Shown here piece by piece: positions 8,216-16,657 of a stretch of 64,000 nucleotides of DNA; position 1 is the stretch's first letter, and each line of letters opens with the position of its first letter. The translations under genes and the position numbers were made by a program. The stretch comes from Roseobacter sp. GAI101 (GTDB taxonomy: Bacteria > Pseudomonadota > Alphaproteobacteria > Rhodobacterales > Rhodobacteraceae), in assembly GCF_000156335.1 (NCBI RefSeq), contig NZ_DS999213.1, positions 460,529-524,528 on the forward strand. Direction: 5' to 3'. The notes under the pieces are model-generated. The model saw only the letters and a program-made list of their open reading frames with translations, made no database searches and was not told the origin of the DNA.

Positions 8216-8970
8216 ACAGTCTGGGCCCAGACGGCTTTGCCGTTTTTGACGCGACCTATCAGGTCGCGGACTGGGCGTCGGCAGCGCATAAGCTGGCATT
8301 AAAGATCACGGCCGATCCGACCCTGAGGGCTCAAAACCTGCGCCACGGTGACACGTGGTTCGTGGGCGTCGATGCCCTGCCAAATGCCAGCGACGGCAGC
8401 ATTGGCGGCATTCCCCTCGCGGGGCCTTGGCAGGACCATATCAAAGCGCCTGCAGCGTGGCACCGCGCGCAACTCTCTGTCGTTTATCCGGGCTATCCGG
8501 TGCAGGACGCGACCGAAAGCGATGCAGCTCACAGATTTCGACGAAACCGCTTTGCCGCCCATGTGGACGGGCTGTTGTCACGCGGGCCGCAAAAGCGACG
8601 GTTTCTGGGGGAATGGCACGATTTTATCTTGGGGCTGCCGCTGAATGTCACGGATGCGGCACCGCTGATGGTCTGGCCTGCCAGCCACCTTGCCATGGGT
8701 CAGGCGCTGCGTGATGCTGTGGGGATGCAGGACCCTGCACAGGTTGATCTGACCGAAGCCTATCAGGCCGCGCGGCGCGATATATTCAATCAGATCACCC
8801 CCGTTGAAGTTCTTGCACGGCCCGGTCAGTCGATTCTGCTGCACCGGCACCTGCTGCACGGGATGGCCCCGTTTGAGGATGATCAAACCGCACCCCCCGA
8901 GGGACGGATGATCGCCTATCTGCGTCCGCAGTTGGCAGAAGGACCCAAGGCGTGGATTGCGCCGGACTGA
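8212..8970 (+). CDS. Putative 2-oxoglutarate/Fe(II) oxygenase-like protein
   Basis: A 252-residue protein with features of phytanoyl-CoA dioxygenase-like enzymes: HVDGLL near residue 121 fits the HxD iron-binding pair, and LLHRHLLHGMAPF near residue 212 could supply the distal His, with an Arg (GRMIAYLRP) placed where 2-oxoglutarate would be held. Overall similarity to named enzymes is weak and the substrate is unknown. It starts with TTG, overlapping the stop of the TSUP gene by four bases, so the enzyme and exporter probably work on one compound. Confidence 0.6.
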   Translation: MNSLGPDGFAVFDATYQVADWASAAHKLALKITADPTLRAQNLRHGDTWFVGVDALPNASDGSIGGIPLAGPWQDHIKAPAAWHRAQLSVVYPGYPVQDATESDAAHRFRRNRFAAHVDGLLSRGPQKRRFLGEWHDFILGLPLNVTDAAPLMVWPASHLAMGQALRDAVGMQDPAQVDLTEAYQAARRDIFNQITPVEVLARPGQSILLHRHLLHGMAPFEDDQTAPPEGRMIAYLRPQLAEGPKAWIAPD

Positions 8971-9056
8971 CCAGCGATTTTGCTGTTCCGGGAAACAATA
9001 GCCAAAGATTATTTCGCATTTGGGCAGAAATTCCACGGTGCTGCCGTAATCTCGCC

Positions 9057-9098
9057 TTAACTTCAAAGTTATTTAACCATGTCGGGATCCTGTTAACC
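9057..9098 (+). promoter_or_regulatory. Cluster of TTAA(CC) half-sites upstream of a small gene
   Basis: TTAA at 9057 and two exact TTAACC hexamers at 9073 and 9093 lie 50-100 bases before the small gene at 9152. TTAACC is the half-site of the alphaproteobacterial cell-cycle regulator CtrA, but the spacing here (14 bases between hexamers) is not the classical 7, so this is tentative. Confidence 0.25.
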
Positions 9099-9151
9099 GG
9101 CATAGGCCCGATCACAGAATCACAAGGGCCAAGGATACGAGGGACGATAAT

Positions 9152-9364
9152 ATGGCTATTCTTACGGAAAACCGGACAAACGTTGTGGTCGCCTTTTCAA
9201 GGGCAGCGCGCGAAGCGCGATATTTCACCGTGGGCCGGGCCTTTGGCGTGATGGCGACAGCATGCCCTGCAAATTCCGACTATGCGCCAGCCTTTTCAGA
9301 AGGGGCCCAGACCAGCGACAGGTTGCTTGATTTTCTGTATGGTGTGACCCGCCAGGCGCATTAA
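9152..9364 (+). CDS. Small hypothetical protein, 70 residues
   Basis: Unrecognised. The 70-residue product is soluble, with a basic N-terminal half (NVVVAFSRAAREARYFTVGR) and no membrane segment or metal motif. Support for it being a gene: a GAGGGA ribosome-binding stretch about 9 bases before the ATG, and a TAA stop sharing the palindrome TTAA (9361-9364) with the stop of the convergent DUF1289 gene, an arrangement that also occurs at the splB-like/methyltransferase junction in this window. TTAACC elements lie upstream. Confidence 0.45.
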   Translation: MAILTENRTNVVVAFSRAAREARYFTVGRAFGVMATACPANSDYAPAFSEGAQTSDRLLDFLYGVTRQAH

Positions 9365-9600
9365 TCCTGCCGTCTTGCCAGTTTCGCGGCCCGACCGCCC
9401 CGACGTTTCCCGAATGCCCCGGCCCGCGAGGGCAGTTCGGCCATGACCGCGCGCCGCGCCTCGGGTGTCATCCGCGACCAGCTGCCGATCTCGTCGATCG
9501 AGCGCAAACATCCCGTACATAGCCGCGACTCCGGATGCACCACACAAAGTTTGATGCAGGGGCTCTCGACCTCGTTGCGTTTCCAGATCTCGTCGCTCAT
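9361..9600 (-). CDS. DUF1289 family protein
   Basis: A 79-residue protein with the DUF1289 signature: SPCIKLCVV, then LCTGCLRSIDEIGSWS, giving four Cys in a C-x3-C-x7-C-x2-C pattern, probably a metal or Fe-S site. The C-terminal 20 residues are Arg/Lys-rich. It is the last gene of ccmI-ruvX-DUF1289: its ATG overlaps the ruvX stop by four bases (ATGA). Function unknown; the family is widespread in proteobacteria. Confidence 0.85.
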   Translation of the reverse strand: MSDEIWKRNEVESPCIKLCVVHPESRLCTGCLRSIDEIGSWSRMTPEARRAVMAELPSRAGAFGKRRGGRAAKLARRQD

Positions 9601-10082
9601 GCCAATCCACCCTTTGCCCGTAAAACCGACAAGCGGTCCAACACCCCTTGCAGGATATAGCTTGCCGCGACGTGGTCGATGACCTCGGCGCGACGTTTGC
9701 GGGATGTATCCGCCTCAAGCAGGGCCTTTTCCGCCGCAACCGTGCTCAGCCGCTCGTCCCAAAATCCGATGGGCAGATCCACCAGCTTGTCGAAATTGCG
9801 CGCGAACGCCCGCGTCGATTGGCAGCGCGGCCCTTCGGAGCCGTCCATGTTGCGCGGCAGGCCCAGGATCACACCGCCAATGCGCCGGTCCGCGATGATC
9901 TGGGTCAGGAGGGCGGCATCAAGGCCGAATTTCTTGCGCCGCACGGTTTCAAGCGGGGTCGCCACCGACAAAAAGCTGTCGGTGACCGCCACGCCGATGG
10001 TCTTTTCCCCCAGATCAAGCCCGATCAGCGCCTGCATCGGCGGCAGGGCTGCGGCAAAATCGGTGATATCGTCATAAATCAT
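9597..10082 (-). CDS. ruvX: Putative pre-16S rRNA nuclease / Holliday-junction resolvase-like RuvX
   Basis: A 161-residue RNase H-fold nuclease (YqgF family), implicated in trimming the 5' end of 16S rRNA. Visible active-site elements are LIGLDLGEKTIGVAVTD (first Asp), FWDERLST (Glu) and DHVAASYILQG (last Asp). The protein is slightly longer than E. coli YqgF at the N-terminus. It overlaps its neighbours on both sides by four bases (ATGA at 10079-10082 and 9597-9600), so it is translated together with ccmI and the DUF1289 gene. Confidence 0.93.
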   Translation of the reverse strand: MIYDDITDFAAALPPMQALIGLDLGEKTIGVAVTDSFLSVATPLETVRRKKFGLDAALLTQIIADRRIGGVILGLPRNMDGSEGPRCQSTRAFARNFDKLVDLPIGFWDERLSTVAAEKALLEADTSRKRRAEVIDHVAASYILQGVLDRLSVLRAKGGLA

Positions 10083-11305
10083 TGGGCCAGGCTCGCACGT
10101 TCACCGGCGCGATAGATCTCGTCCAACGCTTTGGGGTCATCGGCAAATACATCCAGCGCGTTGTCATAGATCGCCTGCGCGCGGTCGGTCTGGCCCAGAA
10201 CGCCAAGCGATGAAATCAACCGAGCCCAATCCTCGACCGGACCGCCTTGGGTGGCAAGACGTTCGGATAGGCCTTCAACCATCGACCCGATCATTTCCAT
10301 CCGCTGGGCGGGGGTCATGTCCTCGGCTGCTTCGATATCGTCCGCAGAAGGGCCGCGCAGTGCGCCCCCGCCAATTTCCGGAACAGTGTAATTCACGCCA
10401 GCCATTTCGGCGATGGGTTCGATCTGCGCCAGGATCGGTTCGATCCAGGGTGCATCCTTGGGGCCACGGCGCAAAAGCCCGTCCCACATCTTGAACGCCT
10501 GATCGGGCCGACCGGTCTGGACCAACATCAAACCCCAGTAATACCGCGCAGTGCCGTTTTCCACATCGCGCGTCAGCACCGCACGCAACACCGCTTCGGC
10601 CTCGGGCGACACATAGCCGCCTGCGGCCAAGACCAGCAATTCTGCATAACTGGCGACTTCTTCAACCGATGCATCCGCCCCCTTGATCCGCACGACAGCC
10701 GACTGGGCGGTCGCAGCGGCGGCGAAATTCCCGACACGGGCTTCGTTTTGGGCCAGCAGCGTTTGGCCCTGCGCATCATCGGGGCGGGTCGCGACCGTTT
10801 CGCGAAGTTTCGTCAAAAGTGCTGCGTATTCGGGGCTCAGGTCGGCCATGGTCGGTGCGGGGGGCAGGCTGGCTTGGGCGTTGGCCTGCGAGGGGCGGTT
10901 TTCGCGCAATTCCTTGGCAAAGGCGATCCGGTCTCGCAGCGCCAGATCACCATATCCCGGTGCCCCCAACCACATATAAAGCGCCAGACTGCCGCCGATC
11001 ATCGCGGCGGCGATCACGCCCATCATCAGCTTTGAAGGTTGTGCGCCGGATTGTATGACATCGGCGCGGGCCGTGTCGGCGGCCAGAATACGGCGCGAAA
11101 TCTCGGTGCGCACGCGGGCGGCGTCGGCGTCGGACAAGACGCCTCGGGCCACTTCACGCTCGACCTCGGTCAGTTGATCACGATAGACTTGCAGGTCATG
11201 TTCAGCGCGCGTGGGCACAGGCGCGGTTGCACCCCGCCACAAGGCACGCATCAGAAGCATGCTTACAAGTGCGGCACCGGTCGCAGCGATCAACCAAAAG
11301 ATCAT
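10079..11305 (-). CDS. ccmI: Cytochrome c maturation protein CcmI
   Basis: A 408-residue protein of the haem-ligation complex, which holds apocytochrome c for CcmF/CcmH. The N-terminus has a membrane helix (IFWLIAATGAALVSMLLMRA), followed by the conserved cytoplasmic loop VYRDQLTEVEREVARGVLS, a second helix (MMGVIAAAMIGGSLALYMW, near residue 98) and a periplasmic TPR-rich domain. I place the start at the ATG at 11305, since the open frame upstream only encodes non-conserved sequence antisense to soxB's leader. It heads the ccmI-ruvX-DUF1289 operon, about 30 kb from ccmABCDG. Confidence 0.9.
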   Translation of the reverse strand: MIFWLIAATGAALVSMLLMRALWRGATAPVPTRAEHDLQVYRDQLTEVEREVARGVLSDADAARVRTEISRRILAADTARADVIQSGAQPSKLMMGVIAAAMIGGSLALYMWLGAPGYGDLALRDRIAFAKELRENRPSQANAQASLPPAPTMADLSPEYAALLTKLRETVATRPDDAQGQTLLAQNEARVGNFAAAATAQSAVVRIKGADASVEEVASYAELLVLAAGGYVSPEAEAVLRAVLTRDVENGTARYYWGLMLVQTGRPDQAFKMWDGLLRRGPKDAPWIEPILAQIEPIAEMAGVNYTVPEIGGGALRGPSADDIEAAEDMTPAQRMEMIGSMVEGLSERLATQGGPVEDWARLISSLGVLGQTDRAQAIYDNALDVFADDPKALDEIYRAGERASLAQ

Positions 11306-11526
11306 GGGGTAAAACGTCCATTCATTGTTGCGGGTGCACATGTAACCTTTGTTCGTCTGCGACAAAAGGGGCCATATTGCTGCACCCGTGCGGCTATTTT
11401 GCACGATTGCAGGCAATGTCGCAAAACTGTTAAGGAATGCCGCGGGGAGTATCCTCTTTTTTGCACGCTCACCCAGAAAGAACCCAAAGCGCAGGTTTGC
11501 GCGAATCCATGCCGGGGACCGCTTCC

Positions 11527-12771
11527 ATGAAGAAATATTCCGCCTTTGCCATCGCCCGCGAAGCTTTGCGCCACCATACCGGCTGGACGCGGGCATGGCG
11601 CGACGCGCAACCCAAGAAACGCTATGATGTGATCATCATCGGGGCAGGGGGGCACGGGCTGGCGACGGCCTATTACCTTGGCAAGAACTTCGGCATTACC
11701 AATGTGGCGATCCTTGAAAAGGGCTGGCTTGGCGGCGGCAACACGGGCCGCAACACGACGATCATCCGGTCGAACTATCTGCAGGACCCGTCTGCGGCGA
11801 TCTACGAAAAATCGCGGTCGCTCTATGAAACCATGTCGCAGGATCTGAATTACAATGTCATGTTCTCGCCGCGCGGCGTGATCATGCTGGCCCAGACCCA
11901 TCACGAGGTGCGCGGCTATCAGCGCACGGCGCATGCCAATGCGTTGCAAGGTGTGACAACCGAATTCATCGGCCCCGAAAAGGTCAAGGAACTCGTGCCG
12001 ATCATCAACATCAACGGCCCGCGCTATCCCGTTCTGGGCGGCCTGTGGCAGGCCCGTGGCGGCACGGCGCGCCATGATGCGGTGGCTTGGGGCTATGCGC
12101 GTGCCTGTTCCGATATGGGCATGGATGTGATCCAGAAATGCGAAGTTACCGGCATCCGTTCCGAAGGGGGCAAGGTTACGGGCGTGTCCACCAACCGTGG
12201 CGACATCGACTGTGACAAGCTCGGCATGGTGGTTGCGGGACATTCGGGCCATCTGGCGGACATGGCAGGGTTCCGGTTGCCCATCGAATCCGTGGCCCTG
12301 CAGGCATTGGTCTCCGAGCCGATCAAACCCTGCATGGATGTGGTCGTGATGGCCAACACCGTCCACGGCTATATGAGCCAGTCCGACAAGGGAGAGATGG
12401 TGATCGGCGGCGGCACCGACGGGTATAACAACTACACCCAACGCGGCTCTTTCCACCATATCGAGGAAACCGTGCGCGCGTTGATCGAAACCTTCCCGAT
12501 GGTGTCGCGTTTGAAAATGCTGCGCCAGTGGGGCGGGATCGTGGATGTGACGGGCGACCGTTCGCCGATCCTGAGCAAGACTCCGGTCGATGGTGTGTTC
12601 ATCAACTGTGGCTGGGGCACCGGCGGTTTCAAGGCCATCCCGGGCTCCGGCTGGGCCATGGCCGAACTCATCGCCAAAGGTCGCTCGCCGCTGACAGATG
12701 CCTTCGGGTTGAACCGCTTTCAAGAAGGCCGGTTCATTGATGAAAGTGTGGCCGCAGGGGTGGCGCACTGA
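11527..12771 (+). CDS. soxB: Sarcosine oxidase, beta subunit
   Basis: A 414-residue flavoprotein subunit of heterotetrameric sarcosine oxidase, which demethylates sarcosine to glycine, passing the methyl group to tetrahydrofolate and electrons to oxygen. The FAD-binding motif VIIIGAGGHGLATAYYLG is near residue 35 and the RHDAVAWGYAR segment carries the His expected to bind FMN covalently. MKKYSAFAIAREA is the typical start; the frame is open 30 codons upstream but unsupported. It is separated from soxD by a small membrane-protein gene and a terminator, which is unusual. Confidence 0.96.
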   Translation: MKKYSAFAIAREALRHHTGWTRAWRDAQPKKRYDVIIIGAGGHGLATAYYLGKNFGITNVAILEKGWLGGGNTGRNTTIIRSNYLQDPSAAIYEKSRSLYETMSQDLNYNVMFSPRGVIMLAQTHHEVRGYQRTAHANALQGVTTEFIGPEKVKELVPIININGPRYPVLGGLWQARGGTARHDAVAWGYARACSDMGMDVIQKCEVTGIRSEGGKVTGVSTNRGDIDCDKLGMVVAGHSGHLADMAGFRLPIESVALQALVSEPIKPCMDVVVMANTVHGYMSQSDKGEMVIGGGTDGYNNYTQRGSFHHIEETVRALIETFPMVSRLKMLRQWGGIVDVTGDRSPILSKTPVDGVFINCGWGTGGFKAIPGSGWAMAELIAKGRSPLTDAFGLNRFQEGRFIDESVAAGVAH

Positions 12772-12837
12772 TGTTTTCGCGGATCGTGAAAAATCAACAA
12801 AGCAGCGGGAACAATTTTCGCGCTCACAATGTTGTGT

Positions 12838-12858
12838 CTTCATATAGAGTATATGAAG
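12838..12858. promoter_or_regulatory. Perfect 9-base palindrome over a ribosome-binding site
   Basis: Arms CTTCATATA and TATATGAAG around a GAG centre. The right arm runs into GAAGGA, the likely ribosome-binding site of the small gene at 12869, so a protein or an RNA hairpin here could block its translation. A second small palindrome, CACAA-TG-TTGTG, lies immediately upstream (12826-12837). Confidence 0.5.
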
Positions 12859-12868
12859 GATCAGTAAC

Positions 12869-13141
12869 ATGGCTACGCCAGAACACAATCAAGCGCCCAA
12901 CACGCAAGCACCAAACACCACAATCAACAAAACCAGCGGCACAGGGACCGGAATCGTCATCGGCGTTCTCGTTGTCATCGTCGTCTTGTTTGGCTTCTTC
13001 TTCTTTGCCAACGGCGATCCTGTCACCGACTCAAGCGATGTCAACGTCACTGTTGAAGGCGCAGGGAATGCTGCAGAGAATGCTGCCGAAGGGGCTGCTG
13101 AAGCCGTCGAAGGTGCTGCGGAATCTGCTACCGGTAACTAA
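12869..13141 (+). CDS. Small single-pass membrane protein, 90 residues
   Basis: Unknown function. Residues 1-26 are Asn/Thr/Gln-rich and polar. Residues 28-47 form one very hydrophobic helix (GIVIGVLVVIVVLFGFFFFA). The rest is acidic and Ala-rich with repeated AEN/AEG/AES units, so a short periplasmic or cytoplasmic tail is likely. GAAGGA precedes the ATG at good spacing inside a palindrome, and a strong terminator follows 30 bases after the stop. The gene is therefore probably a transcription unit of its own inserted between soxB and soxD. Confidence 0.75.
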   Translation: MATPEHNQAPNTQAPNTTINKTSGTGTGIVIGVLVVIVVLFGFFFFANGDPVTDSSDVNVTVEGAGNAAENAAEGAAEAVEGAAESATGN

Positions 13142-13170
13142 TACCGACACTTGGATATATCTGACGGCCA

Positions 13171-13202
13171 AAGCCGATCCCTTTTCAGGGGTCGGCTTTT
13201 TT
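13171..13202 (+). terminator. Rho-independent terminator between the small membrane gene and soxD
   Basis: Arms AAGCCGATCCC and GGGGTCGGCTT (11 pairs including one G-T), a 6-base loop, then a run of T (13197-13202). It lies just 33 bases before the soxD start, so soxDAG expression must depend on read-through or a promoter inside this gap. Confidence 0.85.
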
Positions 13203-13234
13203 GCGTCTCGCGCAACCCTCGCAAGGAGCGTTTC

Positions 13235-13564
13235 ATGCTAGTTCTCACCTGTCCGAATTGCGGCATCACCGCCGAAGAAACCGAATTCCACGCAGGAGGA
13301 GAGGCGCATCTGACGCGGCATGGTCCCGGTGCATCGGATGACGATTTCGAGAAATACCTGTTCATGCGCGACAACCCCAAGGGGGTGCACTTTGAACGCT
13401 GGCGGCATGTCTATGGCTGCGGCAAGTGGTTCCATGCGGCCCGCGATACCATGACGCTCGAGATCTTTGGCACCTACACGGCGCAAACCAGCACGGTGCC
13501 CCAGGACATCATCGACAAGATCACCGACCGCCGCCCTGATTGGCAGAAATCGGATGCCCGATAA
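13235..13564 (+). CDS. soxD: Sarcosine oxidase, delta subunit
   Basis: A 109-residue zinc-binding subunit of heterotetrameric sarcosine oxidase. It shows LTCPNCGITAEETEFHAGGE at the start and HVYGCGKWFHAARD in the middle, giving the expected Cys/Cys/His/Cys zinc site. An AAGGAG ribosome-binding site 6-7 bases before the ATG at 13235 fixes the start, although the frame is open further upstream through the terminator. soxA follows after 75 bases containing motif copy B. Confidence 0.95.
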   Translation: MLVLTCPNCGITAEETEFHAGGEAHLTRHGPGASDDDFEKYLFMRDNPKGVHFERWRHVYGCGKWFHAARDTMTLEIFGTYTAQTSTVPQDIIDKITDRRPDWQKSDAR

Positions 13565-13572
13565 TGCCGATG

Positions 13573-13594
13573 CTTCATTTTGCCAAAAAAACTC
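13573..13594 (-). repeat. 22-base intergenic motif, copy B
   Basis: Minus-strand reading begins GAGTTTTT and ends GGCAAAATGAAG. It is preceded on that strand by a CTCC-GGCG-GGAG mini-hairpin and seven T, the layout of a small terminator. It sits in the 75-base gap between soxD and soxA, inside an operon and antisense to it. Confidence 0.6.
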
Positions 13595-13639
13595 CCGCCG
13601 GAGGCATCACCGTCTCCGCAAACACCAAGGTTTGATCCC

Positions 13640-16600
13640 ATGAGCACCAGAATTGCCACAGGCGGCCGCCTGCTCAACAAATCCACACCGGTGAATTTTT
13701 CGTTCAACGGCAAACAGTTGCGCGGCTATGAGGGCGACACGCTGGCCTCGGCCCTGCTGGCCAATGACCAGATGCTGGTGGGGCGGTCGTTCAAGTACCA
13801 CCGCCCCCGTGGCATCGTCGCCGCAGGGCCGGAAGAGCCCAACGCACTGATGAACCTTGGCCACGGCGGGCAGTTCGAACCCAACCAGCGCGCCACCACG
13901 ACCGAGCTGTTTGACGGTCTGGATGCTGCCAGCCAGAACCACTGGCCTAGCCTCGAATTCGACGTCGGCGGGATCAACAAGCATCTCAGCCGGTTCTTGC
14001 CTGCTGGTTTCTACTACAAGATGTTCATCCACCCGCGCCCGTTCTGGAAACATGTCTACGAGCCGATCATCCGGCATTCAGCGGGTTTGGGCAAAGCGCC
14101 GAAAGACAAGGACGCGGACACCTACGAACACTTCCATGCGTTTTGCGATGTGCTTGTGATCGGCGGTGGCGTAGCCGGGCTTGAGGCTGCGCGCACGGCG
14201 GCCCTTTCGGGGGCCACGGTGATCTTGCTGGAACAGACCGCCCATTGGGGCGGGCGTGCGCCGGTGGATGGCGGCCTGGTCGAGGGCGCTTCGGTTACCG
14301 ATTACATCGACGCCCTCATTGCCGAACTGTCCGCGATGGACAACGTCCAGATGCGCACGCGCACCATGGGGGCAGGGGTCTATGACCACGGCTATGTGCT
14401 GGGCTACGAACGTCTGAAAGATCATGCGCCGGAAATCAAAGGCCCCCGCCATCGTTTGTGGCGCATCCGGGCTGGCCATATCATCACCGCAACGGGGGCA
14501 ATCGAACGGCCCTTGTCCTTTGCCGGTAACGACATTCCGGGCGTGATGCTGGCCGCGTCCGTGCGCGATTATCTGGTGAATTTCGGCGTCTCTGTCGGCG
14601 ACCGCACCGTTGTGGTTACCAATAACGACGACGCTTACCGCACCGCGATCGCGCTGGTCGAGGCGGGGCTGACTGTGCCTGCCATCCTTGATGCGCGCGT
14701 GTTGCCAGAGGATTCGACACTGATGGCCCGCGCCAAGGGCCTAGGCATTCGCGTGATGATGGGCCACGCCGTGGCTGCCGTCAAAGGCGGCAAGCGGGTC
14801 ACGGCTGTGGATGTGTGCAGCCAGGCGGGCGAAGGGGCTGTGCTCGAGACGATCCAGTGCGAGGCCGTCGCCATGTCGGGTGGCTGGTCTCCGGTCGTGC
14901 ATCTGTGGTCCCATTGCGGTGGCAAGCTGACATGGGACGCGGGTCTGGCGACCTTCCGCCCCGATGTGGACAATCCACCCCTTGGTGCGGATGGCCATGG
15001 CTTCGTGACCGCTGCGGGTGCTGCGGGTGGGTTCTTTGGGCTTGATGATATCCTTCATGATGCGCATGCGGCAGCGGACGGGGTCGTCACGACGCTGGGG
15101 TTCAAGCTGCCCGCGGCTGCCGCGTCCCCCAATGCGGACCGCCAGCAAGAGGCCCCGCTGGCCCCTGTCTGGATGATGCCGCAGGGTGCGAATGTGAAAC
15201 TGCGCGAAAAGACGTGGCTGGATTACCAGAACGACGTCAAGGTGTCCGATGTGCGGCTGGCGGCGCAAGAAGGCTTTGTGAGTGTCGAGCACACCAAACG
15301 TTACACGACGTTGGGTATGGCCACCGATCAGGGAAAGCTAAGCAACATCAACGGTCTGGCGACCCTTGCCGGTGCGATGAACGCGGATATTCCGGCCGTC
15401 GGCACCACCACCTTCCGCCCGCCGTACCACCCCATTTCGATGGGGGCGATTGGCGGCGAGGCGCGTGGTGAAGTCTTTCAGCCGCTGCGCCGCACCCCGA
15501 TGCACGATTGGCACGACGCAAACGGTGCCGAATGGGAGCCCGTCGGCCATTGGCGCAGACCCTATGCCTACAAACGGTCCGGCGAGACGACCCACGACGC
15601 CGTCATGCGCGAAGTCACCAACACGCGTACCAATATGGGCCTGCTGGATGCATCGACCCTGGGCAAGATCATCGTCAAGGGGCCGGATGCGGGCAAGTTT
15701 CTCGACATGCTCTACACCAATATGATGAGCAGCCTGAAACCGGGTAAATGTCGCTATGGGTTGATGTGTTCGGAAAACGGTTTCCTGATCGACGATGGTG
15801 TTGTTGCGCGCATCGATGACGACACGTTTCTATGCCATACGACGACTGGCGGTGCCGACCGTATCCACCAGCATATGGAGGAATGGCTGCAGACCGAATG
15901 GTGGGATTGGAACGTCTATGTTGCAAATGTCACCGAACAATACGCGCAGATCGCCGTTGTGGGCCCCAATGCCCGCAAGTGTCTTGAAAAGCTGGGCGGC
16001 ATGGATGTCAGCAAAGATGCGCTGGCCTTTATGGAGTGGGTCGATGGCGAGTTGGGCGGCTTCAAATGCCGGATCTACCGCATCTCGTTCTCGGGAGAGT
16101 TGAGCTATGAAATCGCCGTGGATGCCGGCGTTGGTCAGGCGTTCTGGGATGCGCTGATGGTGGCGGGTCATGATCTGGGCGTGATGCCCTATGGCACCGA
16201 ATGCCTGCACATTCTGCGCGCCGAAAAGGGCTTCATCATGATCGGGGACGAAACCGATGGCACTGTGATCCCGCAGGATCTGGGGCTGAACTGGGCGATC
16301 TCGAAAAAGAAGGAAGACTACCTTGGCAAGCGCGCCCAGGAGCGCAGCCATATGGTCGATCCGACCCGCTGGAAGCTGGTGGGCCTTGAGACGACCGATG
16401 GCAGTACCTTGCCCGACGGTGCTTATGCCGTGGGCGAGGGCGTGAATGAAAACAACCAGCGTGTGATGATAGGGCGGGTCACCTCGACCTATCATTCGCC
16501 GACGCTGGGCAAAGGCATCGCGATGGGGCTTGTCCTGAACGGCCCGGACCGCATGGGCGAGGTGCTGGAATTCCCCGGCACCGATGGAACAACCTACAGT

Positions 16601-16657
16601 GCCAAAATCGTCGATCCGGTGTTTTTCGACAAGGAAGGGGAGAAGCAGAATGTCTGA
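13640..16657 (+). CDS. soxA: Sarcosine oxidase, alpha subunit
   Basis: A 1005-residue subunit with four recognisable parts: an N-terminal ferredoxin-like region (FNGKQLRGYEGDTLASAL, lacking a full Fe-S set), a dinucleotide-binding domain (DVLVIGGGVAGLEAARTAAL, near residue 170), a second nucleotide-binding part ending around residue 500, and a C-terminal aminomethyltransferase (GcvT-like) domain with CRYGLMCSENGFLIDDGVV that takes the methyl group to tetrahydrofolate. The ATG at 13640 gives MSTRIATGGRL, the usual beginning. Its stop overlaps the soxG start by eight bases. Confidence 0.97.
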   Translation: MSTRIATGGRLLNKSTPVNFSFNGKQLRGYEGDTLASALLANDQMLVGRSFKYHRPRGIVAAGPEEPNALMNLGHGGQFEPNQRATTTELFDGLDAASQNHWPSLEFDVGGINKHLSRFLPAGFYYKMFIHPRPFWKHVYEPIIRHSAGLGKAPKDKDADTYEHFHAFCDVLVIGGGVAGLEAARTAALSGATVILLEQTAHWGGRAPVDGGLVEGASVTDYIDALIAELSAMDNVQMRTRTMGAGVYDHGYVLGYERLKDHAPEIKGPRHRLWRIRAGHIITATGAIERPLSFAGNDIPGVMLAASVRDYLVNFGVSVGDRTVVVTNNDDAYRTAIALVEAGLTVPAILDARVLPEDSTLMARAKGLGIRVMMGHAVAAVKGGKRVTAVDVCSQAGEGAVLETIQCEAVAMSGGWSPVVHLWSHCGGKLTWDAGLATFRPDVDNPPLGADGHGFVTAAGAAGGFFGLDDILHDAHAAADGVVTTLGFKLPAAAASPNADRQQEAPLAPVWMMPQGANVKLREKTWLDYQNDVKVSDVRLAAQEGFVSVEHTKRYTTLGMATDQGKLSNINGLATLAGAMNADIPAVGTTTFRPPYHPISMGAIGGEARGEVFQPLRRTPMHDWHDANGAEWEPVGHWRRPYAYKRSGETTHDAVMREVTNTRTNMGLLDASTLGKIIVKGPDAGKFLDMLYTNMMSSLKPGKCRYGLMCSENGFLIDDGVVARIDDDTFLCHTTTGGADRIHQHMEEWLQTEWWDWNVYVANVTEQYAQIAVVGPNARKCLEKLGGMDVSKDALAFMEWVDGELGGFKCRIYRISFSGELSYEIAVDAGVGQAFWDALMVAGHDLGVMPYGTECLHILRAEKGFIMIGDETDGTVIPQDLGLNWAISKKKEDYLGKRAQERSHMVDPTRWKLVGLETTDGSTLPDGAYAVGEGVNENNQRVMIGRVTSTYHSPTLGKGIAMGLVLNGPDRMGEVLEFPGTDGTTYSAKIVDPVFFDKEGEKQNV

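Noticed and set aside
11302..12888. 528-codon minus-strand frame across soxB and its flanks
   Set aside because: Antisense to soxB, which has clear flavin motifs; His-rich composition and no domain.
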